Source: Labia minor
Lineage: Eukaryota; Arthropoda; Insecta; Dermaptera; Spongiphoridae
Assembly: GCA_963082975.1 (NCBI GenBank)
Contig: OY720346.1
Span: forward strand, 21,198,720-21,262,719
DNA length: 64,000 nucleotides
Direction of reading: 5' to 3'
Under the pieces are notes generated by a model, which saw only the letters and a list, made by a program, of their open reading frames with translations, did no database searches and was not told the DNA's origin. Position numbers and translations under genes: made by a program. Shown here piece by piece: positions 47,140 through 57,957 of the stretch. Each line of letters begins with the position of its first letter. Position 1 is the first letter of the stretch.

Positions 47140-50100
47140 GGTAAACGTACCAGTCGTGGACCACAGTGCCAGTAATGGACCATTTGATAGATTTTTGATA
47201 AAAATAAGCTTTTTAATTTCAAATTAAACTCGAAATGTCGATAAATAGCCTCTTCCGGATTGCTAAACAATGAAACAGAGACCAGTCGCTGCATTTATAT
47301 TATAATTATGAATTTTTTAAAACACGAGGAAAGCGTCTTTGCATTTTAAGTTTCTTATTTAATTTATTTTACTCTTATTGATAACTCGCATCCCCAGAGT
47401 CACCGTACGGTGCATATAGAAGAAGCTATTGCTACTGTAGAGCGGATTGGACAACATCCGAGCCAACCATGGCGGTCATATGCCAGAAATCATATATAAA
47501 GATTATCTTTCGTATAAATAAAATTCATGTCAATCAAATAATCCATCGTTGTTTTATTGCAATTTAAAGTTCTATACCTCTAAAAGAAACACCCTTTATA
47601 TACAAACATAAATTTTATCTAGTAAAATAAGATAAGATATATATTAATGTTGGTTTAGATTTCTGAAAAAATTTTTATTTTGAAAAGTGTTTTCCAGATA
47701 ATTTTCAGGTGTTTTTGTGAGATTTGGGTATTATTTTCAAAAATAACTCCTAAATAACATTTCATATTTATATCTATGTTTATATTTATATGGTAAAATA
47801 TATACTCACATCGTACAAACTCATACTTTACCTGTCTCTAATCTAATATGCTTGTACAAGTATAATTAAATCACTAGCTTATAAAAGAGAAAGTTTGTAT
47901 TGAAATTTTAGACCGAAAAACCAAACCGAAGTGCAAAGACGATACAGAAGAGAATTCGTAAACGTTCAACAAACCCTGTATATTGTATACCTCCAAATTA
48001 TTAATTTTAAATTATATAAATAGGAGGGTTTTTATGATGGCCGTGCTGCATATGTAAACAAATAGAATAAAATTATTTAAGCTCCAAGCCACTATGAAAC
48101 TGATTCTATACAACAAACAGTTTCTAACAACGAAAAAGATAAAACTATCCACTATTTTATTATTACCTTTTATTTTATTATTCTTTTTAAGTTTAATTCA
48201 TTATAATAACAGCATAACAGAATTATACTACTTATACATTTATTTTTCATCAAATATGAATTATTTTAATTTTAGATAAGTTTCACTAAAGTTTATTATT
48301 ATTATTAAATAAATTATTTACCAAATTTCTATAAAATTTCATATTAACATATCATTAAATAAAATTTTAAGTGCAATTTAAATATATTTAATATTAACGA
48401 ATTAATTAGTTAAAAAAATATTCAAAAGTGTTTACTAACAATAAGTATTTAAATATAGCTATAAAAATGGAATAAAAATATAAGTTAAACATACCTTCTA
48501 ATTTTCTTCAGTTGAACTTTTAAATAAACGTCAGATAATGTATTTCACATACCTGAAACAGAAGAACAACAAAGGGTGTTATTACTATCTTGGCTATAAT
48601 ATAAGTAAGATGTAGGATCTTAAACGCTTAAGATCAAGCCATAGTATGCCTGTATTATAATCCATTAGAGCGACTATCTTTCTCATCGCATCGATATCTT
48701 CATCCCTCCCCCTTCCCCCACCCCAGTACACTTTAGGATTTGTAGCACACATAGATAAATGGTCCATTACAACATGAATACAAGTTGGAATTCTCTTAGT
48801 AAAACCATTAGATGGTTTAAGGGACTTTTTGTTGTTGGCAGTTTATACTCTTGCCACTTTTCCCCCACTCCCACTCCTGCGCTATTGCCTTCGAGCGAGG
48901 AAACGGAACCCAATTACCTTAACGATTAACAAATGGTTTAATGAACGATTATGCTCCCCCCTAACCCCCCTGTGCTAAACACAACACAGCTAAGTTATTT
49001 ACAATAATCATTTCAGGCCATCAATCATAGAATAAATTTAATCCTATTCTTGACAAGATCTTTGTTTTTTTTTATCCAAATCTTAACTTTACTTAATTAA
49101 GGTTGAGCTTCCATGACAGTAAATTCAAATTTGTTAAAATAGTCTCTATCAATTTATATATAAAGTGAATGATGATAAAAACCTTTCATAATATTTTACC
49201 TTAATTCCTTATAAAAAAATATGAATTTTAAAATATTATTTATTAAACAGTTTTTAGACAACATTAATAATAAAAAAATATAATATATCATTTTAATAAG
49301 CTTAAATAAATTATTTTAAGAGTGCACGAGGAAAAAATTCATAATAAAAATTTAATTTATTCAAAAAAAAAAAGGGAAAAGAATGAATACTTAAGGTAAA
49401 AATGTGAACAATATAATTATTTAAGTTTTTTAATTAATATTCTAGCAAGTTGTTTAGCTTTCTGTAAATTATTCAATAATGAAAAAAATTAGAGTAAAGA
49501 TACTTTTTTTAATTAACGATTAATAAAATATATAATTTATTTATTTGAAAAATAATATAATATTTTTTCATTATGTTTATTATTATTAATTAATTATATA
49601 AATCTACGAATCGAAATCAAAATATGAAACTTTTATAAAAAGGCCTCCAAGTTTTCAGACAGCCCCAAAAATGTTGTGATAAAATCCAAATAAAATTAAA
49701 AAAAACATTAATAATAATAATAATTTATTCCTTTTTTTTCCTTTTTACAAGATCACTTAACAAAAAGTATATGTAGAAATATTATTTTAAGACTTTTGCC
49801 ACATGGTTGGTCTGACCGTTAAGCAAAGGAAGTAAAAAAGAGAGAGAGGAGGTAAAACAGAATAAAATCTAATCAAAACAAAATAAATTAAAATTTAAAC
49901 AAAAACAGAAGCTATATAAAAACAATTTGAAATGAATTATTTAAAGTATTAAAAAATAAAACATTTGTATTTTAGAATTTTTTTTCATATATTTATATAT
50001 AATAATAAATAATAATAAATATTTTGAGGGTAGAGTTTTTTACATTTAAAAATTAGTTATCTATATTAATAAATAATGAAATTACCTTAATATATAAGTC

Positions 50101-51156
50101 ATAAGACAGAAAGAAAAAATTTTAAATTATAGAAAGATGAATTTAATAAATAAAATAAATGTTTATTGTATTATTTTCCAGAATTTACTTATTTATTTTA
50201 ATTATCAATAAAAAGGATAATAAATATTTTTCAATGACATAAAATTAATTTAATTTCATATCAAAAATAAAGAATTCATTTAATATATGATTATATGTGT
50301 CAAATTTACTTGGATTAGTTGATCCCAAGATTGAGGATAAAAAATCATTTAAAACATTTAATACGAAGATTTTTTCCTCTTGTAACAGAAAATGCTCAAG
50401 GGAGCACAATCCAATGGATTGTCGGTTCGAACAGGCTCTAATAATAGTGCCGAAACATATACAGCCACCATTGAAACATGCACGGACAGCGCGTAAAAAA
50501 ACTTTATAGATCTAATAAACTGTATTTCTCCCTAGTGAGGGGATGTATAACATTTGTAAAGGAATTTAAGAGAGGGTTCTCTCTAAATTTAATATCTTGA
50601 TCTTAACACTTCTTTCAATGGTAAATTTTCACTTCATCAAGAGATTGGTAATTACCGAAAGTTATTTCATTGAAAGTGTAATTTCAAAGTTATTTATTAA
50701 TTGATTGATGTATCAACCACCATATCAACTTATTTATGCTAGTGATGTCCAACTTGAATTATATCCCATAATTCTTATCTTATTAGAATAAAATGTTAAA
50801 ATGAAAATAATACAAATAAGATAAATTTTAATTTAGATTAAAGTATAAATTTTAAACTACAAAGTCGTATTTGTACATAGAAAATATCAATCAATTTGTT
50901 ACTTACAAACCCCAGAAATCTTTGAGTATTGAAAATTTATTAAAAGCTCTACGATCTTTATTCGATTTCTCTTAAATAAAAGAAATAATAATTAAAATTG
51001 TTAATATGTATTAATATGTTGCTAACTTCATGGATAATGTTTTTTTTTTGGTGAGAGATTAATTAATATATTTTATTAAAATAAATATTTTTAATTAAAT
51101 TTCGAAATTAAATAAAAATTTTTAAAATAATTTAAATAATAAAAAATATTAATTAA
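46166..51156. other. AT-rich non-coding DNA, about 5 kb
   Basis: No gene is supported. Contents: a (TA)n run at 47099-47136 followed by a doublet of CCAGTnnTGGACCA-type units at about 47149-47182; C-rich tracts at 48705-48725 and 48860-48880; and GC-richer patches near 46930-47090 and 48860-48980. The 61-codon frame at 48094 and the 70-codon frame at 50297 (GTG start) have no recognisable features. Confidence 0.55.
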
Positions 51157-51787
51157 TAAGTTGACCTGTGGCCAGGTCCGAACCGACCGACGGTTTGAAA
51201 TAAATTAATTTCCAGCTACAGAAACAATTTCAAATAATTTTAATATATCTATTAATGTAATAAAAAACAGATATGGGTACATAAATAATAAATATAAATA
51301 TTTTTAATTTTATTTTATTTATAATATATATGCAAGACCAGGCTGTGACGTCATGAATGGCTGGATGACGTCATATAATTTTAAATCAAGAAAAAACTAA
51401 TAAATATGATTTTTCTCGAGGATAAAACCAATACAATGTGCATGATTCGTGGTGATATATAAAAAAATCTCCTTTGGTGTGAAAATAACCCTTTCCTTCC
51501 TATCGTCGATCGCTAATACTACCACTTCCGGTTTCCGGAATTGCACCAAAAGTTGATCAATTCATCCCACTGATGCATTAAGTAAATATACCAAATTTCA
51601 TCAAAATCGGTTGAGCCGTTCAGGCTGTACACATCTATACGGACGGACGGACGGACGGACGGACAGACATCATGCTAAAAATACTTTTTTCTGTTTAGAA
51701 AATGCATGATTCGTGGAGATATGTAAAAATCTCCACATGTGAAATTTGGTGTGAAAACAATACCTCCCTTACTATCGTCGGTCGGTA
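51157..51787 (-). mobile_element. Helentron-like family A copy A4
   Basis: A full-length copy: TAAGTTGACCTGTGGCCAGG at the left, CGTCGGTCGGTA at the right, (GGAC)n at 51640-51665. Very close to A3. Confidence 0.8.
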
Positions 51788-51814
51788 AAAAAGAATGACA
51801 AGAGGCAAATTTTA

Positions 51815-52060
51815 ATATGGATGACGTTATTAATGATGTCATTTAAATTTACTATTTTTAATTAAGAAAATACTAATAAAGTTGAATTTTCTCGAGGCTG
51901 AAACCAATACAGATAGATTTTTCTTTATAAATATTATCTATGGTGTGAATTTCAATAAAATCCTTAGAGCGGTTTAATATCTCAAAATATACAAAGATAT
52001 ATCAAATATAATAATCTATGTCTGTCTGTCTCATGTGATAAGATGCCATCGTTCTGAACA
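51815..52060 (-). mobile_element. Old diverged relative of family A
   Basis: Blocks such as GGATGACGTTATTAATGATG and TTCTCGAGGCTGAAACCAAT match internal family A sequence (GGATGACGTCAT; TTCTCGAGGATAAAACCAAT) in the same order and end in GTCTGTCTGTC. No termini remain. It lies directly beside A4. Confidence 0.55.
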
Positions 52061-53036
52061 TAGAAATGTTGAGATATTTTAAATTATATTAATTTAAAAT
52101 TCGTTTCGATTCTAAATTTCAATTTAATTTTCAAAAAAATTATTATATATTTGAGAATGAGAATGTTTAAATTCTTAAAGTAAAATTCCCTTCCATAATT
52201 ATATTCTAAATTTACCCTTCAAAATAAGTTTATTTTTTCATTTAAATCTATAAAAGCTGAAGAGGTTACAGGTCCCCGACTATATTCAAAGATTTAATAT
52301 ATAATTAAGAATAAAGTGGTAGAAATTTTATTTGTATCTTGCTTTTTATTAATTAATGAAGTTTGAAGTGCTATTGTTATGTATAGCAGAAATAATAATA
52401 ATAATATATATAATACTAATTAATAAATAAGAAAAAGAATACGTTTTCATAAGTTTTAACAATAGAATCACCATTAAAACTTTTTTGAATAATAAAAATA
52501 TAGAAATAACCTTATACCATATTATTCATGTTGTGAGATTGGACAAAAAGGTTATTTTTAAAATAGATTCAGCCTTTCATAATGTATTAAACATTTTTTT
52601 TTTATATATATAATCACTTAAAACAATAATTTGAAATAAATGAATTTATTAAATTAAATAGAAGGGGAGAAAGATTGAAATTAAATAAATTACATTTCCT
52701 CTCTCCCCTTTTAATCAATTATTCAGTTTCCTTCCATTTAATTTTTGATACCAATTGAATTGAAACTGTTTTAAATTCTTTATTTAGGACTTTTAATCAA
52801 CTAATTGCAAGATTGTTGCAAAACTATCACCCTTGGTGGTCGCATAATGCGAAAGTAACCAAATCATTTGGATCGAGTTGGATACTCAGTCAAATTGAAT
52901 TAAATTAAATTAAAGTAATTTTATTTTTAAATCTTTGTAAACATGCATTTGTTGATTGGCAATCGTAATTGGATAGATGGAGAGGATTATTGTATTGTCT
53001 GAAGAGAAATCACTAGCTTATCCATAATAAATCAAA
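52061..53036. other. AT-rich non-coding DNA
   Basis: Nothing was recognised. Confidence 0.6.
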
Positions 53037-53267
53037 CTAGCTGCTCCGAGCGCCTTCGGCGCTCTTCACACCTAGACGGGGGCTCCGCCCCCTGTACCCC
53101 CGAGTGATACATAGTATTTGGTTGAAAGTCTGTATGTAAAAGGTTTTCATCCATTTTGTTTCAATCAGTATAACTAGATAAGACATGTATTTGTTTTCTT
53201 GTAAAATATATTTTAATTTAATCAGTAAATTAATTATATATTATTATCGTATTTATCTAACTCTGTG

Positions 53268-53995
53268 TCTCTACAGTTTTCGAAAGTTCTTAGCCGCAGC
53301 ATCCACATTTCTCTAAGCGTCTCTATCCTGAGCTACATCCAAATCCTACCCTGTCCCATCTCTCCCATGTCCCTTCCTTCATTGTCCACCCACCTTGGTC
53401 CTTGGTCTTCCCTCGGATGTTTCCCAATCGGTTTCTCCCAATTTCTAGTTTCTCCAATTCCAACCACGTCCCCTTCCCATCCCAGCCTTCTTGATTTTAT
53501 AACCTTAACTATATCTGGACATTATTTCTCGTTATGGCATCTCCGCCATCCCCCTGTGACCTTATCTTCCTTTGGCCTATAAATGCTGCGAACAATATTA
53601 ATCTCACAAATACTCCAAATCTACTCTCGTCTCCCAGAGTCATCGATAGGGTGACCAAACGTCCCGTCTTTAGGTGCTCTGTCCCAAAAATGTCTTCGGG
53701 ACACCCTACTGTTTTTTCAATATTTAGGACATTTCGTAATTTTTTTTTCAAAATTTTTTCAATTTAGTTCTAAAAAAAAGGTATACCGTTTGTCCCGGTT
53801 TGGTGTTTTCGAAATATGGTCACCCTAGACATCGATCAACATGAAAAATAATTGTTTTATATATTTTAATTTTGATCCTCTTTGATGAGATAAGCCCCTT
53901 TACTGCATAATAACAGGCGTTACTCAATTACAACGTCGATTTAAATTCTTCTCGAATATTATTATCCTTCGTGATTAGAGATCTTAAGTATTTAA
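53268..53995 (-). pseudogene. Reverse transcriptase relic carried in Helitron H4
   Basis: A minus-strand relic of the same RT C-terminal region (AKNFR-like end at about 53285, SMTLGDESRFGVF at about 53615-53650, and the CYYAVKGLISSK region near 53900). It is split by a 179-bp MITE at 53648-53826, has other frameshifts, and is non-functional. Confidence 0.65.
53648..53826. mobile_element. Short MITE with AGGGTGACCA termini
   Basis: A 179-bp insertion begins AGGGTGACCA and ends TGGTCACCCT, with a possible TA at each side. The flanking RT relic resumes after it (AGTCAT...AGACATCG against GTCATAGACCATG in intact relatives). The superfamily is not determined. Confidence 0.65.
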
Positions 53996-54260
53996 ATATT
54001 TTTATACTTTTTCAAATTCTACATTTTGTATGTTAATTGTATGTAAGTCGTATCCGTATCATAATTCTTGAATTTTTTTGTTTAATTACATTTCGGTTGA
54101 TTTTTCCTCAATTTCTCTAATCATATGTCTCCACTTCCAGTCCAATTCATTTACCTATCAATGTTGCATAAAGAATTTAAATTTCTTAATTTGGCTAGAA
54201 CACTCCATTTTTTAAAATTTTAAATAGAGGGGGAGAGAGAGAGGTTCTAATTATATATAT

Positions 54261-54600
54261 ATATGTTTCTATGGCAGCAAAAAAGTAAACAAATTACATA
54301 CATACAAAGACTCTCCTTTATATATATTTCTGGAAAATGTAACTCCCGCAGCTCAGCTCAGGAGTTACCTAAGATTCTAATTTCTTTTTTATTTTTCATC
54401 ATTTGAGGTACCCTTCACCTCAGAAAAATTTGGTTACCTTACTTCTTGTAGTTTAGGCTCTGGAGTTTTTTGCGTACAGACGGACACTATCGTATTAAAT
54501 ATATAGATATAGCCTAAAAATTGTAAACATTGTAGAAATTTGATTATTAAACTCTACATTTAAGTTAGTATTCTCAAACTTTAACTTTTCTTTTTCTAAA
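54261..54600. other. Non-coding spacer before the duplicated block
   Basis: Nothing was recognised. The last bases, TTTTTCTAAA, are the left border of the first 2.1-kb repeat. Confidence 0.6.
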
Positions 54601-56709
54601 TTCTGTTGGAGACCTATAATGCTGTGCAAGTTTAACAAATTAATCGGTTAAATATTGTTCAGTTTTTATTAAATTAAAGGGATTAACTTAATATGAATTA
54701 TTTTGATGAAGGTTCAATTTTATCAATATCGTAAATTATATGGATTACAATTTAAGTGATCATGGATGATAATAAAATATCAAAGTTTAATCAATTACTT
54801 ATAATAATGATCTTTTGTATTTATTTTATTGGAAAATTATATTATTAATCCCTCTATCTTCTTGACATTTTCATCCGATTATATTATGATGGTTAATTAA
54901 ATATGAATTTTTTATATTCAATCAGTTTTATAAAAAAAACAACAAATTATCAATTAATATTAATTGCCTACATAATCCAAAATCCAATTAAAACTAACTT
55001 TTTTATGTACTTTACAAATATATTGATTTTAGGAAAAAAAGTATAATAATTCATCTATACTATTATTTACTAACCCCATTCCAAGACTTTATTTTTTTTA
55101 TGATATATAGTAATATTTATTGCATTTCACTCTCCAGGGGTGTTGAACAACAAAGAAAACTATTGACCTTACTGATTGGACGGTGGTAAATCGGGTTATT
55201 TTTCAATTTTACCCCGGGTGAGACGAGTAACAAGGGCAAAGGTTGAGCAGCTTAACAAGATCAACGAAAGCGAGAGCCCGGTAAAAAAAGGTTTGCTTAA
55301 AGAAAGGAGCCGGCTCATCAGAGAGTGAAGGAACACGAAAAGATCCCCTTAAGAGTTGGAACACCAAAAAGAAAATAGGTTGAGGAAAAACAAAAAAGTG
55401 CTTCCAGTTTATAATTAAATATTGAGAAGAAGCTTAAACTATTGTATAGACCGTGAAACAACATTTCTTGTTGTTGTACAAGTAAGAAAAGAAAAATGGC
55501 AAAATATCATCAGAAAAAATATAAAAAAAAACATATAAGATAATAATAAATTTATTAATTAGCCAAAAAATTTAAAATTCAAAAAATAATAAAACTAATT
55601 TGAATTTTTTTAAAATGCAATTTTATTTCAAAGGTGTTAGATATATATATACTAGCCGTTTCCGGCATTTATACAGGCGGTATAACACTCTTCATAAAGA
55701 GACAGTCGCACGGCTTCTATAGTCGAGGAGGTAAGAGTTGGTGCATGAGGGGTGGCGGTCAGGAGAGGCGGGACTACCCCCTCCTCCTAGAGTGATTTCC
55801 CCTCCACCACAGCCTTCTACTCTCTCAAACGTTCCGGGTGATAAAATAGTAACTTTGACAAAGATTTTTATTTTATTTATTTTTTTTTGAATTAGACATA
55901 TCATTAGTTGAGATTCTCCCACCTCCTACAATATTTATCGAGGTTAGGTTAAGTTTGGTAGGAATGGTAGGGGCAAGCGCGGGAACTACTTGACCGAGGG
56001 TGGGGTCGGCTCATTTTATATATATATAAAATGAACAATAAATATAATATACAAATTAATATACAAATTTTGTAATTGGACAATTAAATTTTATAAATAA
56101 TTTCATTAAAAAAATGTTATGACAAAAGAAGTTATTTAAATCATTATAATTGTGTGTGTGTGAAATTAGAATATAAGCCGTTAGTACTACCAATCAAACA
56201 ATTGAGAGGGGATCTAATGCCGAAATGATAGACCACTCGAGGTCACATCTTGTATTTAATGTGGTAGTAGAAATAAATTATACCTCCTCTCTTCCTATCC
56301 TTAAGGATTGTAAGGGTGGTCCCCATATATGGGAAATAATAACAAAATATTTATCTTTTTAGAAATTTTGTTTCTAATAGAATCAAGTTCTTTTGAAAAT
56401 TATCTAAGTACGTTATATTTATTTTCCCATATACGGAAATATACGATAATATTCAGAAAGGCTCTTTATTTAAATATATATTGTCAGTAAAGTGATATAT
56501 AAAACAAATGACAATGAATTTGGTCAAAAATATTCGTTGAAACATTTTGTTTTTATTTGTCAATTGGCAGTAAAAACTAAAACATTTAAAACAAGTATAA
56601 ATTTTGGTTTGATTACAAATTAGATTATTTGTTTTCTTTATGCGCATTTCGATAGTAAAATGATCAACAGAAGCTTTCATTTTGACAACTGAGCAGGTTT
56701 GAATCTTTC
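54601..56709 (+). repeat. 2.1-kb direct repeat, left copy
   Basis: It runs from TTCTGTTGGAGACC to GGTTTGAATCTTTC and is repeated at 60859-62968. By eye the copies differ by a single A in a homopolymer (55581-55586 against the matching run in the right copy). The Jockey LINE begins at the next base. The block has no gene; its short minus-strand frames are duplicated only because the block is. Confidence 0.95.
55652..56034 (-). mobile_element. Possible short Helitron (left copy)
   Basis: On the minus strand the 3' end reads GCCG-GAAA-CGGC then TAG followed by T, a hairpin ending in CTAG. The other end begins TC within the palindrome TCATTTTATATATATATA... The body is GC-richer and includes GGTTAGGTTA. 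The 5' flank is T rather than the expected A, so the assignment is tentative. Confidence 0.4.
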
Positions 56710-57957
56710 CAACTTTTTCACAAGGACCAGCCCAACCCCTGCAATGTATCTTTTGAAAAAATCACGCTTGAAAACGACAACGCAGGACCTTCAACATCTT
56801 CACATTCAGACGCCTCCACTCCAATAGACAACGATAAAAACAACTGGCAACTGGTAAATCACAATAAAAGACTACGTGACAGCCCAGAAACTCGTTCTGT
56901 TAAACAGAAGACTATGGATGATTATACTATACCTACACACACTAATAAATTTCAAACACTCTCAGAACTAACTGACAACCAACCTAACTCTTCTAAAGAA
57001 ACTATACCAAACAAACCCCCCCCTATTTTTATTCCTAATGTCACTAATTATAATGACATGTTGGCGTGTCTTGGCAGGGTAGCCCGAGACGGGTTCGTTT
57101 GTAAACTAATAAAAAAAGACGAAGTTAAAATCAATCCTAAAAAACCACTAGACTACACCTCCATAATTAAAATGTTAGATAACAGCAAAATTGAATATTA
57201 TACCTTTCAACCCAAATCTGAAAGAAATTTTAGAGCTGTTATCAAACAACTACATCACACGACTGACGTTGTTGACATTAAAAAAGAAATTGAAGACCTT
57301 GGTCACTCAGTGGCCAATATCTTTAATATAAGAAAAAAAACGACAAAGGAACCCCTACCTATATTCTTCTTAGACCTAAAACCAGCACCCAACAATAAAG
57401 ACATCTATACTACTCAATACCTCTGTCATAGCAGGGTTGTAATTGAGGCACCGCGTGCTCGTAGAGATATCCCTCAATGTACGAGATGTCAGCATTATGG
57501 GCATACCAGGGCATACTGTAAGCTGAGACCACGCTGCGTCAAATGTACTAAAGACCATCTTACATCTGACTGCCAAAAAGACAAGACTTCTCCACCCCAA
57601 TGCGTACTCTGTGGCGGCGACCATCCAGCCAACTTTAAGGGCTGCAAACATTATGTCGAATTACGACAAAACAAATATCCCTCTCTTAGACCTAAACAAT
57701 TACAGACTGTACCCCCTCCATTACCAACTAGTTCAACACATGACAAACGACAAACACTTAACTCCATGTCACAACCAAACATTCGCTACTCTGACATACT
57801 AAAATCTAATAATAACGACAACACCAAACCTCTCCCGACACAAACACAAACACCTATTCTGGAAAGCATGTTGGTCAAACTCATGGATCGCATGGACACT
57901 ATACTTAACCTTCTGACTACCCTCATTGCGAGAATGCCCAATGGATCGGTTGCTTAA
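56710..57957 (+). CDS. ORF1 (Gag-like, CCHC zinc knuckles), 5'-truncated
   Basis: ORF1 proteins of Jockey-clade LINEs bind the element RNA and form the RNP. The frame is open from the element's first base; the first ATG is at 56914, but coding-type sequence (e.g. NDNAGPSTSSHSDAS and NNWQLVNHNKRLRDS) extends upstream, so the true start is lost. Numbering from the 56914 Met, a PRE_C2HC-type region covers about 95-175. It is followed by three knuckles: C189-C192-H197-C202, C208-C211-H215-C220 and C230-C233-H237-C244. The C-terminus is Pro/Gln/Thr-rich. The stop at 57955-57957 lies inside ORF2's start. If translated from 56914 the protein would be 347 aa and keep all the knuckles. Confidence 0.9.
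   Translation, partial: QLFHKDQPNPCNVSFEKITLENDNAGPSTSSHSDASTPIDNDKNNWQLVNHNKRLRDSPETRSVKQKTMDDYTIPTHTNKFQTLSELTDNQPNSSKETIPNKPPPIFIPNVTNYNDMLACLGRVARDGFVCKLIKKDEVKINPKKPLDYTSIIKMLDNSKIEYYTFQPKSERNFRAVIKQLHHTTDVVDIKKEIEDLGHSVANIFNIRKKTTKEPLPIFFLDLKPAPNNKDIYTTQYLCHSRVVIEAPRARRDIPQCTRCQHYGHTRAYCKLRPRCVKCTKDHLTSDCQKDKTSPPQCVLCGGDHPANFKGCKHYVELRQNKYPSLRPKQLQTVPPPLPTSSTHDKRQTLNSMSQPNIRYSDILKSNNNDNTKPLPTQTQTPILESMLVKLMDRMDTILNLLTTLIARMPNGSVA

Larger units (their letters stand above)
53037..54260 (-). mobile_element. Helitron H4 (5'-truncated)
   Basis: The 3' end is intact on the minus strand: hairpin GAGCGCC-GAA-GGCGCTC, GGAGCAGCTAG, then T. The subterminal GGGGGC-TCC-GCCCCC hairpin is also present. 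It carries the same RT relic as H2 and H3 and ends in sequence matching H2 35160-35290. The rest of the 5' part is missing beyond a (TA)n run. Confidence 0.75.

Noticed and set aside
55692..55922. A 76-codon frame identical at 61951-62181, and a 75-codon frame identical at 56453-56680 and 62712-62939.
   Set aside because: They are inside the two 2.1-kb duplicate blocks, so identity is expected. Neither has a domain.
55939..55955. GGTTAGGTTA, resembling the insect telomere repeat.
   Set aside because: There are only about two units, so it is not a telomeric array.
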